The position numbers were made by a program, and so were the translations under genes. From assembly GCA_019914995.1 (NCBI GenBank), contig CM034127.1, positions 4,092,001 through 4,156,000 on the forward strand: a DNA stretch of 64,000 nt, read 5' to 3'. The notes under the pieces were generated by a model. It was not told where the DNA came from, did not search any database, and was given only the letters and a program-made list of their open reading frames with translations. Position 1 is the stretch's first letter. Each line of letters begins with the position of its first letter. Positions 11,836-25,300 of this stretch are shown here, piece after piece. Origin of the DNA: Acanthochlamys bracteata (lineage: Eukaryota; Streptophyta; Magnoliopsida; Pandanales; Velloziaceae).

Positions 11836-13576
11836 TGTGCAGAATCGCAATTTGGATTGTATTAGGCCTAAGATTTGCATATTGCTACAGGCGTACTGGG
11901 CTGGGCTTACTTAAGATGAACTGGGCATGCTATTGGGCTTTTAGGTGGACCATCATCATGTGGGCTTTGTGGAGGCTAGTATTATTACTCGATTAACTGC
12001 TTCTGTTCTCGATCACTCGCTCGACATGAAGCAGTAAAACAGAAAATGGCTATGTAGAGAACTATCAATTATGTTCAACTATCAGATTTGCTCGCGTAGT
12101 TTATTTTTATCTCTTCAAGAAATAAAAATTTACGCATATGTTTTACAATTTGTTATAAAGCTTTGATTTTTAAAGAGATCAGCAGCAATTCATAGGTGGG
12201 TGGCTCTCCAGTCTGTTAATTACCCAATAATCAATCCCTCAGAATTTAAGATGCAAGATAACAATTGCTCGTCTCAACCGTGCTGTACTATTACCATTGA
12301 CAACGTTTTTGTTACGACCTATTTATTTTCGGCCATGACTGAAATCAAACCAAGACAAACGTAACTGCTACGGATACTGAAAATTTCTTTCGTTTTACTT
12401 TAAAGTCGTTCGTGATAAATCTGTGCGTCACTGGTAAAAGAAACGAGGGAACACAGCAGCACGTAACATGAAGAGGCCCAGCTTTACAGAAAAGGTTAGA
12501 AACACGAGCCTAAGTTGCAGTTTAAGTAAAACAAATGACAACGGTCGCCTGCTTGGCTGCTTCAAATTTGTCGCTATGCATTTTACTTATCCAAACTGTT
12601 AATTAAACAACAAAGAGATAACACTGCTACTGTACATCTGACAAAACCTACCCCAAAAAAAAAAGAAATTGAAACTAGCATCAATCAATAGAAAACTAGG
12701 AAAAGAAATTTTGTAGAAAGATCTCCATTTTTTTTTTTTTTTTTGCATGTATAGTAATAGCTAAAAGGTGGAAAGAAGAGAGAGAGGGAGCGACCACAAT
12801 GTCTACAGCAAGGCGAAGCACAGTAGCTGTGGATAATAACTGTAATGAATGAAACAAATAATTTGCCAGCATAGAGTCACCATCACTAAAATCACTATAC
12901 GGCACTAATAAAAGCTACCCAATTATCAACCAAAATTCAAAGTTTGTACAGTGATGAAGACGAGAAAGATCAAAGCGATACAAGACTGCCTATGGCCCAA
13001 AGAAGACCCCAACTGGGTCCGACCCAAATCCGTGCCACTAAAAGTAAACTTTTAATCTCTTAATAGGAGGAGACGAAAGAAGGGAAGTAAAGAACTGAGA
13101 GCTGATGGTGGTGATGCAGGTCCTTATCTGGTAGCTGTCCTTGTGATCCGGCACGTTTACAGGAACTGTAGGACCCAAGCGGAAGCAGGCAAGCAGCAGA
13201 TAGAATCATCACCGCCACCAACAAAAGATAATGATTTAAAAGAAATTTTGGGAAGCATCAGAACAAAAGCCATGTTACCAACGGCTACTTAATTCCAGCA
13301 GAATCCTGTTCTTAATTTGTTTGGCGGGAAAGAAGATTATGAGCTCAAGATGTCGGGAACAGACTTCGAATATTGACCGGAGAAAAGAGGATTGAAAGCG
13401 AGCTTTGTCTGGATAAAGGGAATTCCCACTTGGAAACAAATAGAGATAGAAAACAAAAGAACGCATTTGATTAAGCTTAAAAGCTATAAACTAATGTTAT
13501 AGGATTCTGATAGTGGATCAGCTTGACGAATGATGGGGATGGACAAGGAAAGAAAAGAAAATTGGTATTGGTGGGG
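11836..13576. other. Spacer and probable 3' UTR of the LRR receptor kinase
   Basis: No coding exon was recognised. The part nearest 13577 (about 12,600-13,576) is likely the 3' untranslated region and terminator zone of the minus-strand receptor kinase. A T-run sits at about 12,729-12,744. Confidence 0.4.
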
Positions 13577-16500
13577 TCATGAACCGGTGGCCGGAGAAGG
13601 CTGAGAAGTTGGGTCAGCTGAGGAAGGTACATCAGGACCGACACGACAACCCTCGAGCATGAAGACAACATCCGGCATTGAAGGACGGTCAAGGGGATCA
13701 GGGGCAGTGCAGAGCAAGCCAACCTTCACACCCAGCAAGAACTCTTCCCACTCTGATGACTCAGGGTCGAGCTCCAGCAGCCCTGGTTCCATTAGTTCAG
13801 CCACCTGCCCGCGCTGTAGCTGCCGCTTTACCCACTTGACGATATCTTCGTCCATTGCGCCTTCTCCACCATCCCCACCTCCGCCAAACATTCCTGCCCG
13901 TCGACCTGTCAACAGCTCCAGCAGCACAATTCCAAAGCTGTACACATCTCCCTCCCTCGTCGCTTGTCCTGCAGCAGCCGCGTCCGGAGCAACGTACCCC
14001 AGTGATCCTACCGGTCGTGCCCCAGATGTGGATGCAGCCTCTGCAGCAGCCCCCATAGTGACAGTCATCCGCTCCAAACCAAAATCCGAAAGGTGAGGCT
14101 CAAAGTCCGCATCAAACAGAACATTCTGCGGTTTCACATCACCATGCACCACTCCGGATGCATGAAGGAACGCTAATCCCCGTGCCACACCAAGCGCAAT
14201 CAAATGCCGCATTGGCCAGTTGAGAATGTGCCCGTCCTGGTGAGACGCTTCCTGCAGTAAGGTTGCTAGATTGCCATTGGGCATGTAGTCATAAACAAGC
14301 AGACGCACATCCGGCGGCGGCCCAGCATAGTATCCCCTGAGAACAGTTAAGTTGCGGTGCTTCACCTTCCCCAATGATTCTGCTTCCTTCCTGAAAGCAC
14401 CTTCCTCTACTACAACCGCACCATCAGCCGAAGTTGATGGCAGCCTGTGTATGGACAGCACAGTACCGTCATTGTAACAGGCCTTAAATACCACGCCGTG
14501 CCTTCCGCGGCTAAGCACATTCTCCTCATCAAACTGCCTGGTTGCCTCCACCGTCTCGGCATAGGTGATTTTGTTGTTGAACATGATGAGCTTTGGAGCT
14601 GGTGGGCCACCATTCTCCCCACCACTACTCCGATTGCCACCAGCACTTGAACCACTGCCTCGCCCTGGGCTATGACGCTTCTTAACTCCTGCCTGCCCAT
14701 CAATGAAACGGCGGCGCCAACGGTGCACGCACCACAAACAGCAGCAGCACAAGGAAGCAAGCACAATACCAGCGCCAACCACTAAACAAACAAGTATAAT
14801 CAGCCTTACTGTCCTCCGGCGCCTTTTCCCTCTTCTGCAATCTCTGCCCAGTGGTTGTCCACAGAGTTCAGAATTGTCATTGAATGCTGATGGATCATTA
14901 AAGCGAGAACCTATCATGGGGGGGATTTCCCCGCTAAGCTGATTATCCGACACATTGAGATGAACCAGACCTGGAATGCGGGACAATTCCGGTGGGATGC
15001 TGCCACTGAATTCGTTTCCTGAGAGATCAAGTGTTTTAAGCTTGGAAAGGTTGGACAATGTGCTTGGAATCGGCCCTGATAGATGGTTGTTGTCCAACCT
15101 CACTGTTGTCAGCGATGAACACTCACCAATCTCTGATGGAATGATACCAGAGAGCTTATTGTTACAAAGATCGAGCTCAGCAAGGTCAGAGAGCTTCGAC
15201 AAGGAGACAGGGATCACACCTGACAATTGATTGGAGCTCAATTGAAGCTCGGTGAGGTTGGAGCAATTGCCAAGCTCCTCCGGGATTGCACCAGAAATAT
15301 TGTTTCTGGACAATGAAAGCACTTGGAGGGATTGCATGTAACCGTAAGTCGTAGGTACCTGGCCGGAGAAGAAATTATCCGAGAGATTGAGCTGCTTTAA
15401 ACTCCAGAGGCTGCTGAAGCCCTCAGGAACTAAGCCAGACAACGAATTCCCAGCTAGTGAAATTACCTCAAGATTTGGTAACCCAAAAAGCTCAGGTGGC
15501 AGCTCGCCGGAGAGATTCTTCAGCCCACTGAGGTCCAAGGATCTCAGGCTTGTCAAACTCCCAATCGCGACCGGAACACGGCCGGCAAACCCATTCTTGC
15601 TCAGGTTCAAACTCTTAAGCTCTCCAAGACTGCCAATGCTTGCCGGTATCACCCCAGAGAGGTTATTTCCGGCGAGGTTCAGGAAAGTAAGATTACCTAG
15701 ACCCATAAAAGCCACTGGGATGCCTCCGGTGAGTTGATTCTCGCTGAGATCAAGGGTGTCCAGCTTGGAAAGATTTCCCAAACTTGCCGGAATCCCTCCA
15801 GTGAATAAATTATCTCCAAGATAGAGTTCCCGGAGCCCTTGAATCCGGCCTAGAACACCTGGTAGTTCACCAGAAAATTGGTTGGAACCAAGACCAAGAA
15901 CTTGGAGAGAACCACAACGCTCAATCTCCACAGGAACAGAACCACTTAGATTATTCCCCATAACCCGAAGTTCCTGCAGTGCATGAAGCTGCCCGATCTC
16001 TGCGGGAAGCTCACCTCTGAGCCGGTTACGTGAGAGGTCCAAGATAGTCAATGTGGATATGTTGGGGACCCAAGCCGGGAAGAGACCGGAGAGTTTGTTC
16101 TCCTTAAGATCAAGCACCTGCAGAGCACTCCAAACTTTTCCAGACGGCAGAGGAGATAGCTTGGTAAATTCATTGAACGCAAGCTGAACAACGCGAAGCA
16201 ACGGCGGCGATGAAGGTGAAGAGTTGAAGAAAGCAGCGGAGGGAACAGGTCCGGAGAGATTGTTGTGAGCGAGCGAGAGAACCATCAGAGAAGGTATCCC
16301 GGCAACGGCGGCAGGTAGAATGCCACGGAGATTGTTTCCCTGCATCCCTAACTGAATCAACGATGAACAGTTTGCGAGCGCCGCCGGAATCGTCCCTTCC
16401 AACTCATTCCAATCCAACCATAGGTACTGCAGACTCTTCAACCAGCCGAGAGACGGTGGAATCGTGCCGGTAATACGGTTGAATGCGAGATTGAGTAGCT

Positions 16501-17089
16501 GGATAGATGAAGGAAAATCAGAAGGAATAGGTCCAGTGAAAGCGTTGGAAGAGAGATCAAGATAACGAAGGTTGGGAGGAAACGTTGTTGGAACATGGCC
16601 GGAGAGATGGTTGTTGGCGAGGTTGAGAACAAAGAGAGAAGAAAGATTCGAGAGTAGAGATGGAGGGAACGGGCCGGAGAAAGAGTTATACTGAAGGAAA
16701 ATGGAGCGAAGGTTTGGTGGAAGAGAAGATGGTAGATTGCCGGAAATGGAGTTAGAACGAAGGCTTAGTTTAGTTAGATAAGGAAGAGAAGAGAAAACAG
16801 TGGGAGGGAGACGGCCAGAGAGACGGAGACGGGGAAGCCGGAGCTCGGTAACATGCTGCTGCGGAGAAGAAGACGAATATGAACACTTGATTCCGTGCCA
16901 TGAGCATGGAGCAAAAGGAAGAGAAGAGTTCCAGCCGGAGAGTGCGCGCAGTGGATCGTGCAGTGCGGAGCGGAGTGAAAGCAGTGCAGCCACTTCTTCT
17001 GCCGGCGGGGATGAAGGAGGTGGTGGTGGACTTAAGGCGATGATAAAAGGGAAGAGTAGAAGGAAGAAGAAGAGTGAAGAAGAAGCCAT
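13577..17089 (-). CDS. LRR receptor-like kinase, MUSTACHES/MUSTACHES-like type, atypical kinase site
   Basis: An intronless 1170-residue membrane receptor. A hydrophobic signal peptide (about residues 1-19) is followed by an N-terminal LRR cap with paired Cys (CSWHGIKC). About two dozen LRRs with the plant LxGxIP pattern run to about residue 730, closed by a second Cys pair (ELCGQPLGRDC). One transmembrane helix (about 759-785) and a kinase domain (about 845-1145) follow. The C-terminus (VGPDVPSSADPTSQPSPA) and the kinase sequence match the Arabidopsis At4g36180/At1g75640 pair; At1g75640 (MUSTACHES) acts in guard-cell symmetry. In the kinase, the VAIK lysine position reads SIHRL, HRD is HGD and APE is APD, while DFG and the aspartate of HGD remain. 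It is therefore probably weakly active or a pseudokinase, as inferred for its relatives. The ATG is the first in frame and directly precedes the signal peptide. Confidence 0.93.
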   Translation of the reverse strand: MASSSLFFFLLLFPFIIALSPPPPPSSPPAEEVAALLSLRSALHDPLRALSGWNSSLPFAPCSWHGIKCSYSSSSPQQHVTELRLPRLRLSGRLPPTVFSSLPYLTKLSLRSNSISGNLPSSLPPNLRSIFLQYNSFSGPFPPSLLSNLSSLFVLNLANNHLSGHVPTTFPPNLRYLDLSSNAFTGPIPSDFPSSIQLLNLAFNRITGTIPPSLGWLKSLQYLWLDWNELEGTIPAALANCSSLIQLGMQGNNLRGILPAAVAGIPSLMVLSLAHNNLSGPVPSAAFFNSSPSSPPLLRVVQLAFNEFTKLSPLPSGKVWSALQVLDLKENKLSGLFPAWVPNISTLTILDLSRNRLRGELPAEIGQLHALQELRVMGNNLSGSVPVEIERCGSLQVLGLGSNQFSGELPGVLGRIQGLRELYLGDNLFTGGIPASLGNLSKLDTLDLSENQLTGGIPVAFMGLGNLTFLNLAGNNLSGVIPASIGSLGELKSLNLSKNGFAGRVPVAIGSLTSLRSLDLSGLKNLSGELPPELFGLPNLEVISLAGNSLSGLVPEGFSSLWSLKQLNLSDNFFSGQVPTTYGYMQSLQVLSLSRNNISGAIPEELGNCSNLTELQLSSNQLSGVIPVSLSKLSDLAELDLCNNKLSGIIPSEIGECSSLTTVRLDNNHLSGPIPSTLSNLSKLKTLDLSGNEFSGSIPPELSRIPGLVHLNVSDNQLSGEIPPMIGSRFNDPSAFNDNSELCGQPLGRDCRRGKRRRRTVRLIILVCLVVGAGIVLASLCCCCLWCVHRWRRRFIDGQAGVKKRHSPGRGSGSSAGGNRSSGGENGGPPAPKLIMFNNKITYAETVEATRQFDEENVLSRGRHGVVFKACYNDGTVLSIHRLPSTSADGAVVVEEGAFRKEAESLGKVKHRNLTVLRGYYAGPPPDVRLLVYDYMPNGNLATLLQEASHQDGHILNWPMRHLIALGVARGLAFLHASGVVHGDVKPQNVLFDADFEPHLSDFGLERMTVTMGAAAEAASTSGARPVGSLGYVAPDAAAAGQATREGDVYSFGIVLLELLTGRRAGMFGGGGDGGEGAMDEDIVKWVKRQLQRGQVAELMEPGLLELDPESSEWEEFLLGVKVGLLCTAPDPLDRPSMPDVVFMLEGCRVGPDVPSSADPTSQPSPATGS

Positions 17090-20000
17090 GGAACAATGGC
17101 GGAGAGATGGAAAAGCTGCTACCCTTGCTGCTGCTGGGTTTTTCTCAATAGAGAGAAGAAAGAATGCTTATGTTGTTTCTCTCTCTTTCTTTTCTTTTGA
17201 TTTGATTCTTATTATTTTTTGGTGGAAAGAGAGAGGGAGATGGAGGATTTGCAGTAGCAGTGTTCAGTGTTGCCGAGCGGGGACATAAACTTTGGAGTGG
17301 ACTGGTTTTTTAATTTCATTTCGTTTCCCTCCTCTTTTTCCGAAGATTCCGTTTCAACAAAATGAAAAAGAAAATTAATAAAACAATCTACTAATAATAT
17401 TTTAGCTTATCTATGAGCTTATACTTTTCTTTGATAATTAATTCAGGAGAAGGAAGGATAATTACTTTTGGGACCATTATTATTGCAAAATTTTATTCAA
17501 CTCTGGGTAATTATTCAAACTTCAAAGGGTGTGGTGATGGGATTGTTTGTATAACGGCTTGGAGGTGATTGGTCTCTTTATGCATAGGAAATTAATTAAT
17601 TTTAAATTATATTTAATTGAAATTGGAAGACTGCTTACTGACGCTTTCGATTTTCAGGTTTGGCGCTTTCCGAGAACAGAACAGTAGAAGAAAAGTAAAA
17701 CGAAGTCCAACAGTAATATTCTTCTCCACAGAAAATTACAGTAGCTAGCAACAGTTATAGCTTTATAATATCGACAAAAGTTGAAAAGGCTAATCAAGGT
17801 TAATAAAAGGCTAGAATGAAATGATAATCAATCAATTTACCAAGTATGCGATCGATTATTTCCGAGTTAGCTCAAGTAAAAATATGAATAGAGGTTTGGC
17901 AAAACATTTAATAATTTTTCAAAAGTATCTTTTATTTTTATATTTTTAATAAAAATTTTCTAATATTTTATAAAACTTAAAACTTTAAATTATATAATTT
18001 TAGTATTATTTTTTAATTAAAAAAATATTTTTTTGAAATAAATTTAGATTATTCATAGGTAATTTCAAACATTTTCAGAATAAAATTAGCTCGTATTTGC
18101 TTTGAATTTAGTTAATTCATTTATATACTGAAGGGGCGATAAATCCAGAACTCGCTTAATTAGGGTGCATCAATTAAATTAACAAATAAATTTAACTTAG
18201 AGAATTTACGTTTTCTTTTCCCACAGTTGGTAGAAATTTACCTTCTTTTAATCTCAATTTAACTCTAAAATAAGGAGGTAGAATTGAAATGTAATTGCAA
18301 TTGCACTACGTATCTGCTGTCTTGCATGTGTTTATATAGCTGGCACTGTCACTTTAGTTGTATCACAAGGCCCTACAATCATATATTAATTCGTTTACCA
18401 TTACCAAGGAAAGAAACTATAATTTGACTGCACAACTTGCTAAGCAAAAACTTATGATCTGGGAATTCAAAATCAAGTCTATAAATTTACCTGGATCGTA
18501 ACTTAGATCTATCTCAGAACTCCGAGAGATGACTAGTACCCACAAAAACTTCTTTAAACCTGATTCCAGCAAAACCAACACCGACATGATCAAACAGCAC
18601 ACTAGTAAGCAAATATAAATTGCAAAAATTAGAATATTTTCATTAGCTACTAAGAGAAGGGGCCCAAATCTTTCAAAATGTAATAATCACCCAGGTACAA
18701 TTATGAAACGAGATCCTCAACGTTCACTGCCAAAACAGTGGTGACCAGATTAATTCAGAACTTGAGCACTCCACATAAAAGCCGTCGATCTACCGCCAAG
18801 TATAAGATTAACAGATAGAACGGAAATGAATAAAGAATTCAGTGATTTGCTACACTAGCCATGTGAAAGTGCTGAGAGCCTGAGATGGCTCTCACTCTCA
18901 TGACTCTCTTATTAAATACAGTCATGGCTAATTTGTACCTCGTCGTGTAAATTGTCGAGAAATTTGGTAAGAAGTAGAACCTTTTACTCATCATCATAAC
19001 AAGATTTGCCATTGAAACCCAAAGTATTGAATAAAGGTCCAAGAAGCTGATTCTATGCAGAAAATTTCAGAGAAATTAATGTAGTACCTTCAACTGTTGT
19101 TTCTTTCATATTTTGATGTTGTATGCGTTTCAATGTAGGCGGGGAGAATTCTGGTATTACTTTCCAGTGCACTGGGCGGGAAACTTGAAATAGAAACTGC
19201 TCTGGAGAAGTTAATGAAACCTGTGAAAGATAAGAGGTATCACGTATAATTAAGGTATTCACGCTCTCTGAAGCTCTATTGAAGTAAAGAAGAAATGTTT
19301 GAGATGTTCTGTTTTATAAGCAATCTACAGCAGCAAGATGAAAATGCATGAACAGATAAAGCAGAAAAAGAACAATCAGGAAAGCTGTATTCATCCAATC
19401 TCTGAATCTAAGATGTAACCTTTTCGTGAAAATACCCACATCATGTATATAATAATCATTGTGTTATTATCCAGGTCTCTGTTATATATGCTGCACCCAC
19501 TTCACAAGTCCCTTATTTTACAGAAGACACAAGTAGAGTTAGACCAGAAATTTGTAAGTTTGCTCTAACAAGAATATATCTGCCACTACTACAGAAATTG
19601 AAAGCTACAGAAAACCATAAGCAACAAACATTACTCAAGTTGCCTCCATGCACAAACCAAACATTTAACAGGTTGGTATTGAGCAGGAATTTTCCTTGTT
19701 CCAATAAAAGTTGTTGACACATCTAAAAGTAATCATTATGATGTCTGGATCCATATGATAATGGTATTTCTGCATGGCTTCATACTTATAGCAGCATTAA
19801 CATGCTCCTTTAAGCCTCTTAAGTAAGAAAAACCCATCCAGCTACTATCCATGAATTTGTAAAGGAGAAAAACCCATCCAACTACTATCAATGTGTTTGA
19901 TTTATGCCGTTCTATTTTATTTTACTTTAAGACAGGTTCGCACCATTACCATTTCTGGCTTTCTGTACTCCTACTTTAGCACCCATACTGCCACTTTTTC

Positions 20001-22364
20001 ATCATAGTTCACAAAACCACAGTAGGAATTTCTCATCTTTGCTATTGGGCACATCCCCTTGCATCACCCATGCATGAAAGTAATGTTCTCCAAATAAGAA
20101 ACAAGTACTGGACCAGCTCATGTGCATTCATATCATGGCAATTCAGCTCATGGGTTAATCATACTGAATTAAACTAATAGCTTAGATATGAAGCTCCCTA
20201 AAGACCAATGAAACATATAATCATGGTCACCTCTGCATCTTGAGCTTTTCTTATCCAAGTCCAAACACATTGTTATGAGAAGGATACAAAGTCATCCTTG
20301 CGTAAGCCAGTTATAAGGAGCTACCAAAAATAAGTGCATTAGCAACCTGTATGCAAAAGCAAGTAGCAGCACCATTGTTCAAACAAACAACAAAGTAATT
20401 AAGACATTTAGAACCAATATGCAAAACGTAACCATAAACCATCAAAATTTGCTGCTATGTCCTATTGTCCTGTATGCAGATCACATAAAGAAGTGGCATT
20501 TCACCCCTAACCACAACTCATCCGCTGATTCTTCAACATCAGTCGGTTCGTGAAAAACAAAACCAATGTAAACCAGGAGCGATTTATAATTCAGACTCCA
20601 GACTGGTACGAGCTGATTTATAAATTCAGTCTCCAGACTGGTACTATCAACAGAAGTATATATCTGAATTACAGACAACAAAGAACTATCACATCAGAAA
20701 CTGCAATCGTTTCAACTTGACACGACTAGTAAAGGGACTAGAACTTGCATATTGATATGTCAGTATTAAAGAAAAAAAAGATCCAATTTTGCAAGAATTA
20801 AATGAAACTTACAAGATAATGGAGGTCCAAAAGATTGCCATCATGATAAAGGATCCTACCTTGACAGTAACAAGAACATTCCAAAATTAGCAAGAAAGGA
20901 ACATGAATTCCTATCAGAAAAAGGAACTATACATTGAATCAAGCAGTTACATGAGTGCATAACGGTAGCTTCAAAGGCATCTCGAAATTTTCAGCAATAA
21001 GAGAGGTGCTTCATAGCAACAGTAAGGATACTGAAGAAAACAAATGCGAATCTTTGGTTGTCAAAATCTAAGGTAAACCTGAATAAGAGCTTCGACATGC
21101 ACATTATAACTAAGGGTGGGATTGAGCATACCTCCATTAATATGTTAATTTTTGAATTGCAACATAGCCTCCTCACTGCGTCACTCTAAGAAGAAAACAT
21201 CATTGTACAGAATGCTTCGACAACCTCAAGATATAACAAGAATACATGCTGTAAACAGCTGTTGTTGCAAAAGACTCCAAGAGAAAAAACAATCAGAGAG
21301 ATTACACATTAAACAAAATTCTATATGTCCATATACATATTGCACTGCAAAATTTCTAACTAAAATGTCTACTCACTAATCTCATTGTGGATTTTTCTTT
21401 GCAAAAACCTGAGCAATAATCCATCCCCCTCAAACTCCAAATATCATAGCTAATCACATCAATTGCCTAGCAATTGGGCACAAGAGTATGACTTGTCAAA
21501 AAAACAAATTCTAAGAAATAAACACTAGATACTTCTCAAAGCTAAAACTAACTCAGGTACCAAATTTAAAAACTAAAGAATCGCTGTTGATTCATGAAAA
21601 CCAATAGAAAAGATGTTGACGAATGTTTTGATACAAACGTTTCCACTTGTCCTAAGAACATAAGCCTAAAGGATTTAACATGAATAACGGAAAAGATCAC
21701 AAAAAATGACTGCATCTCTAGCCAAAATGATAGCCTTTGTTTGAAAGAGCATGAGCTACATGTTAAATTGGAGTTGGGATCACTAACAAAAAGAAACTGT
21801 ACATAGAAGAATATGAAGGAGAACCTATCTCATGTATGGATCCCTCATCAAAAAATGGGGTCAATATATAACCTAAACAATACAATTTCATGATTTGCGC
21901 TCACTATCAACTGCGTAAAAAAGCTTTCTGAGTCACAAACCATAAGTTCTCATGAACTTCAGCAAAAAGGACAACCTGCTGCTCACCAGTTTAGGAGTCC
22001 ATGTCGCAAATCTCTCGATCATCTCCTTGGCCAATGATGCTCCCATATGGCTATACCAGTGCAACACAACTTGTTGTAACCAGCCAAAATGCTTCCATCA
22101 GAAAAACAGCCAAAAGGTCTTTCTTCACGAACCTTGAGAGCATAACTTCCATCATTCAAATATCTTGACCCCCAATCACTGCATTAAGTTGTTCATTGCC
22201 ATCGCCCCTCAACGCCAAAGTGTCATTTGAATGGCGGTCACTCCAAGTCCATTTTTGGAGTTATAGAATCATGGTTAGCCAACAACCTGGAACATAGATG
22301 AGATCTTTCACTGCTTGGCTGCTCAGAAGTAACTGTGCCAGAAACAATCCCCTCATACACAAGA
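17090..22364. other. 5 kb region with no recognised coding exon
   Basis: Lies between the receptor-kinase start (promoter and leader at about 17,090-17,700) and the LDL3 stop codon (3' UTR probably about 22,000-22,364). Reading all frames gives only 60-75 residue open frames with no family resemblance. Two small tandem duplications are visible: a ~40 bp unit at about 19,826-19,900, and a ~35 bp unit at about 20,580-20,645 built on TCCAGACTGGTAC. The base composition from 18.4 to 22.3 kb is intron- or UTR-like rather than strongly AT-rich. Confidence 0.45.
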
Positions 22365-25300
22365 TTATGGCCTTGGCTTCATTGCAATATGCCTCTCTAT
22401 TAACTTGTCCACAAAAGCCCGAATCTGCAATAGATTTTGTTAAGTTGCAATTAAAGAAAATGATGTCAGATCACACATATATTGGACTTTTTGTTTTGAG
22501 TAACTTATTGGACTAGTGATGAGAATTAAAGAGGGTATAACTCTAAGAATTAACATGCCCGAAGAAAAGATGAACAAGGAATTCATTAACAACTACAAAC
22601 CTTGTTCTTCCTTTTGAGATCAAGGAACTCATAAACTGCCATAGCTTTTTCAGCTTCAGAAGATTGATCCATTACCTAGCATCACATGTAAATAGGTATA
22701 TTAGAAATTAACAAAACCTAGTAGAATTGAAACAGAACAAGACCAGAAGATAAACACATGAAGTTTGTTAAGATAGCTGGTTAAGTGGCAGAAGCAAAAT
22801 ATTTTTGGATTGCCAGGAAAACAAAAAACTAAATGCAGTGCGCAATACTTTACGAGCAGAAGCTCAAACATGGACACTATATCTTGAACCAGAAGCTTGT
22901 CTTCCTAGAAAAAAGTCAAAAATCAAGATTTCAAGCTGGTTAATTAAGCATTTTTCAACAAAAAAAAACCAAAAATATTGTGCAAGTATGCTTACGGTAA
23001 TCTTAAAATTCCTATTCGGGGTAAATATTCATGCTTGCAGAGCAAAAAAGGGGAGGAAAAACAAAACAGACCTTAGTTGCAGCTTTCCGCAAAATTGATT
23101 TGTAACCGTCTTTGTCAAGTTTTCCCACTTTAAATAAGGGCATGAGCAATGATGCCACGTAGTCTACAACACCCTGTTTAATATGTGCTCCTCTTGGATG
23201 ACCTTCAACAGAGGATTTGTTTTCTGCAGCTTGTGACGCTGAGCTGCCTTCATTACATCTTTGGTCCACTGCAGATGGTAGTGTTACCAAATTGGTAGAA
23301 TCTTCTTCATCTTGCAAGTGTATGGACCGATAATAGTCAGCATCGGCATCAATTGCTTGTGATTGCCACCTCTCTATTGCAAGGGAATCTTTCACAGCTC
23401 CATTACTAGTGGTATCTGTATCAATCCATGCTCTTGTCAATCTGCTGTTGACCGCTCCACTTTCTCCAGAATGTTCAATGAGATTTAAGGGACCGTCTAC
23501 TTCATTAATATCCTCTCGGATGCGACTATCAAATGACATCTTGGAATCAACCATGTTGAGGCAGGTAGCAGTAAAATCAACAGACCAATTTCTCACTCTG
23601 CAATTTCTTGAGTCTATTTCAGACATGCAGTCTTGCTTTCCAAAATCCCCACAGTACCATTTTTTTCTCAGATCAGAATCATCCATCCCAGGATGCTGCT
23701 CACGTCTTGCAAACCTCTGAAAAGAGGGTATCTTCGGAAGATCTCGAGCTCCAAGCTCTTCAGTCGAAGCATATGCCTGAAGAGTTCCTCATCAGTCTTT
23801 GAAAGTGATTTAAAAGGTAGTATAGACGATAGAAGTTGACTAATTCTAGAGTCAAAAGTCAGAGCCATTTTTTTTCTTTTGAAAAAAATATCAATTACCT
23901 TGTCAAATACCTTAGCAGCTTCAAGAGCAGCAGCACGTGCAGCTTCAGCTGCCGCAAAGGCTGCAGCTTCTTCTTCAGACATAACATCGTCCACAGTAGG
24001 ATCCAAGCTTCCTACCATATTAGATCTGGACTCCACCTTTTTGTGCTTTGGTTTGGAAGGCATATGACATTCAGCAGATAGTGGGAGCCGCAAATTTCCT
24101 CTGCTATCTGGTGTCTCAGGGTTCACATGATGAAGTGTTTTCCTAGGTATCTGATCCTTAGGCCTTAGTCTTGATGTTTCTGATGCTGCTGGATGTCTCA
24201 ATAACTTTTTGGCTTTTTCCTTGCGGAAGACTTCAATCCACATGCTGACAAGCTGACTTGCTATTGCACGTATGTCTCGGCTTGTATGCACACAAACTTT
24301 CTCCTTTACAGTTCTACCAATTCCTATATCAATCCGGAAAAGAGGTCAGGAATAAAACAGTGTGGACTAATTGACAATTAAACAAGAACTAAAAGCACAT
24401 TCCAAAGTGATAGTGACCAGTTGACAGTCTGGAATGAACCCCCCCAAAACCCAAAAAAAACATCTTCATGAAACAACAATAATTGCTATCTTGACTAATT
24501 TGTGTTATCTGTACATTTGAAGCTTGATGGTTCAAACTGACTACTGTCTACTCAGAATGGTCTACTTAGACACGTAGTCTTGCTAAGTTCTTTGTATTCC
24601 AAGAAGCAGTAGAAAGATTTTCACACTGATGATCTCTATATGACAATGCTGCATAACTTACTCTTAGCTCTCTCATTAACTTTCAATATACAGTGAAAAG
24701 CCTAAACCTTTTCATGGAGTCATAAAATCATTGCAACAAGCAAACTACTTTACCATCACAAAATTTAGAAGCTACTAGAAATATAGAATACTGAATACCT
24801 ACAAATTTGCCATGCAGCAATTAAAATTAAAACAGAATGGTTATATATTTTGAACTCAAAAGATGAAAAAACAAAAATAAAATGACGAAGCTTCAGCGTA
24901 AGTTTTACGGTTAAAATTTCACACATCCTCAAAAGATAATCCTCATGAATTTTTCCATGAGTAACTCATGCAACAAAGACAGGTGCAGACTTCACCAAAA
25001 AGTGACACAATGAGCCGAATGCTATATCTTAACACTTACACTGCCAACATGCCAAGAAAAATCAAAGTAAGTTCAAGTAAACTGACCAGATAAGCGGACA
25101 GCTAGCAAATTTGTCGACACAAGAACAAGTATACGAACACAATGGCGTAACAGTTGGGTAGCATCCTTGCCAAGAGAATCCTGTCACAAAAGATAATTTA
25201 CAAAGTAACTCTACTTTTCCATTGTAGATCAGATGATATACAAATAAGGAGTAAAAATTTAGAGAAAATGCACTTACAAGTATCCAAGAGTTTAATGTGC

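Noticed and set aside
13659-17288. Long plus-strand frames opposite the receptor kinase (up to 162 codons)
   Set aside because: Antisense shadows of a GC-rich, LRR-repetitive coding exon.
23668-23910. Continuous frame reading through the LDL3 exon 5/6 intron
   Set aside because: It leaves the family sequence after EAAK and stops soon after; splicing to AYASTEELGARDLPK restores the conserved LDL3 tail.
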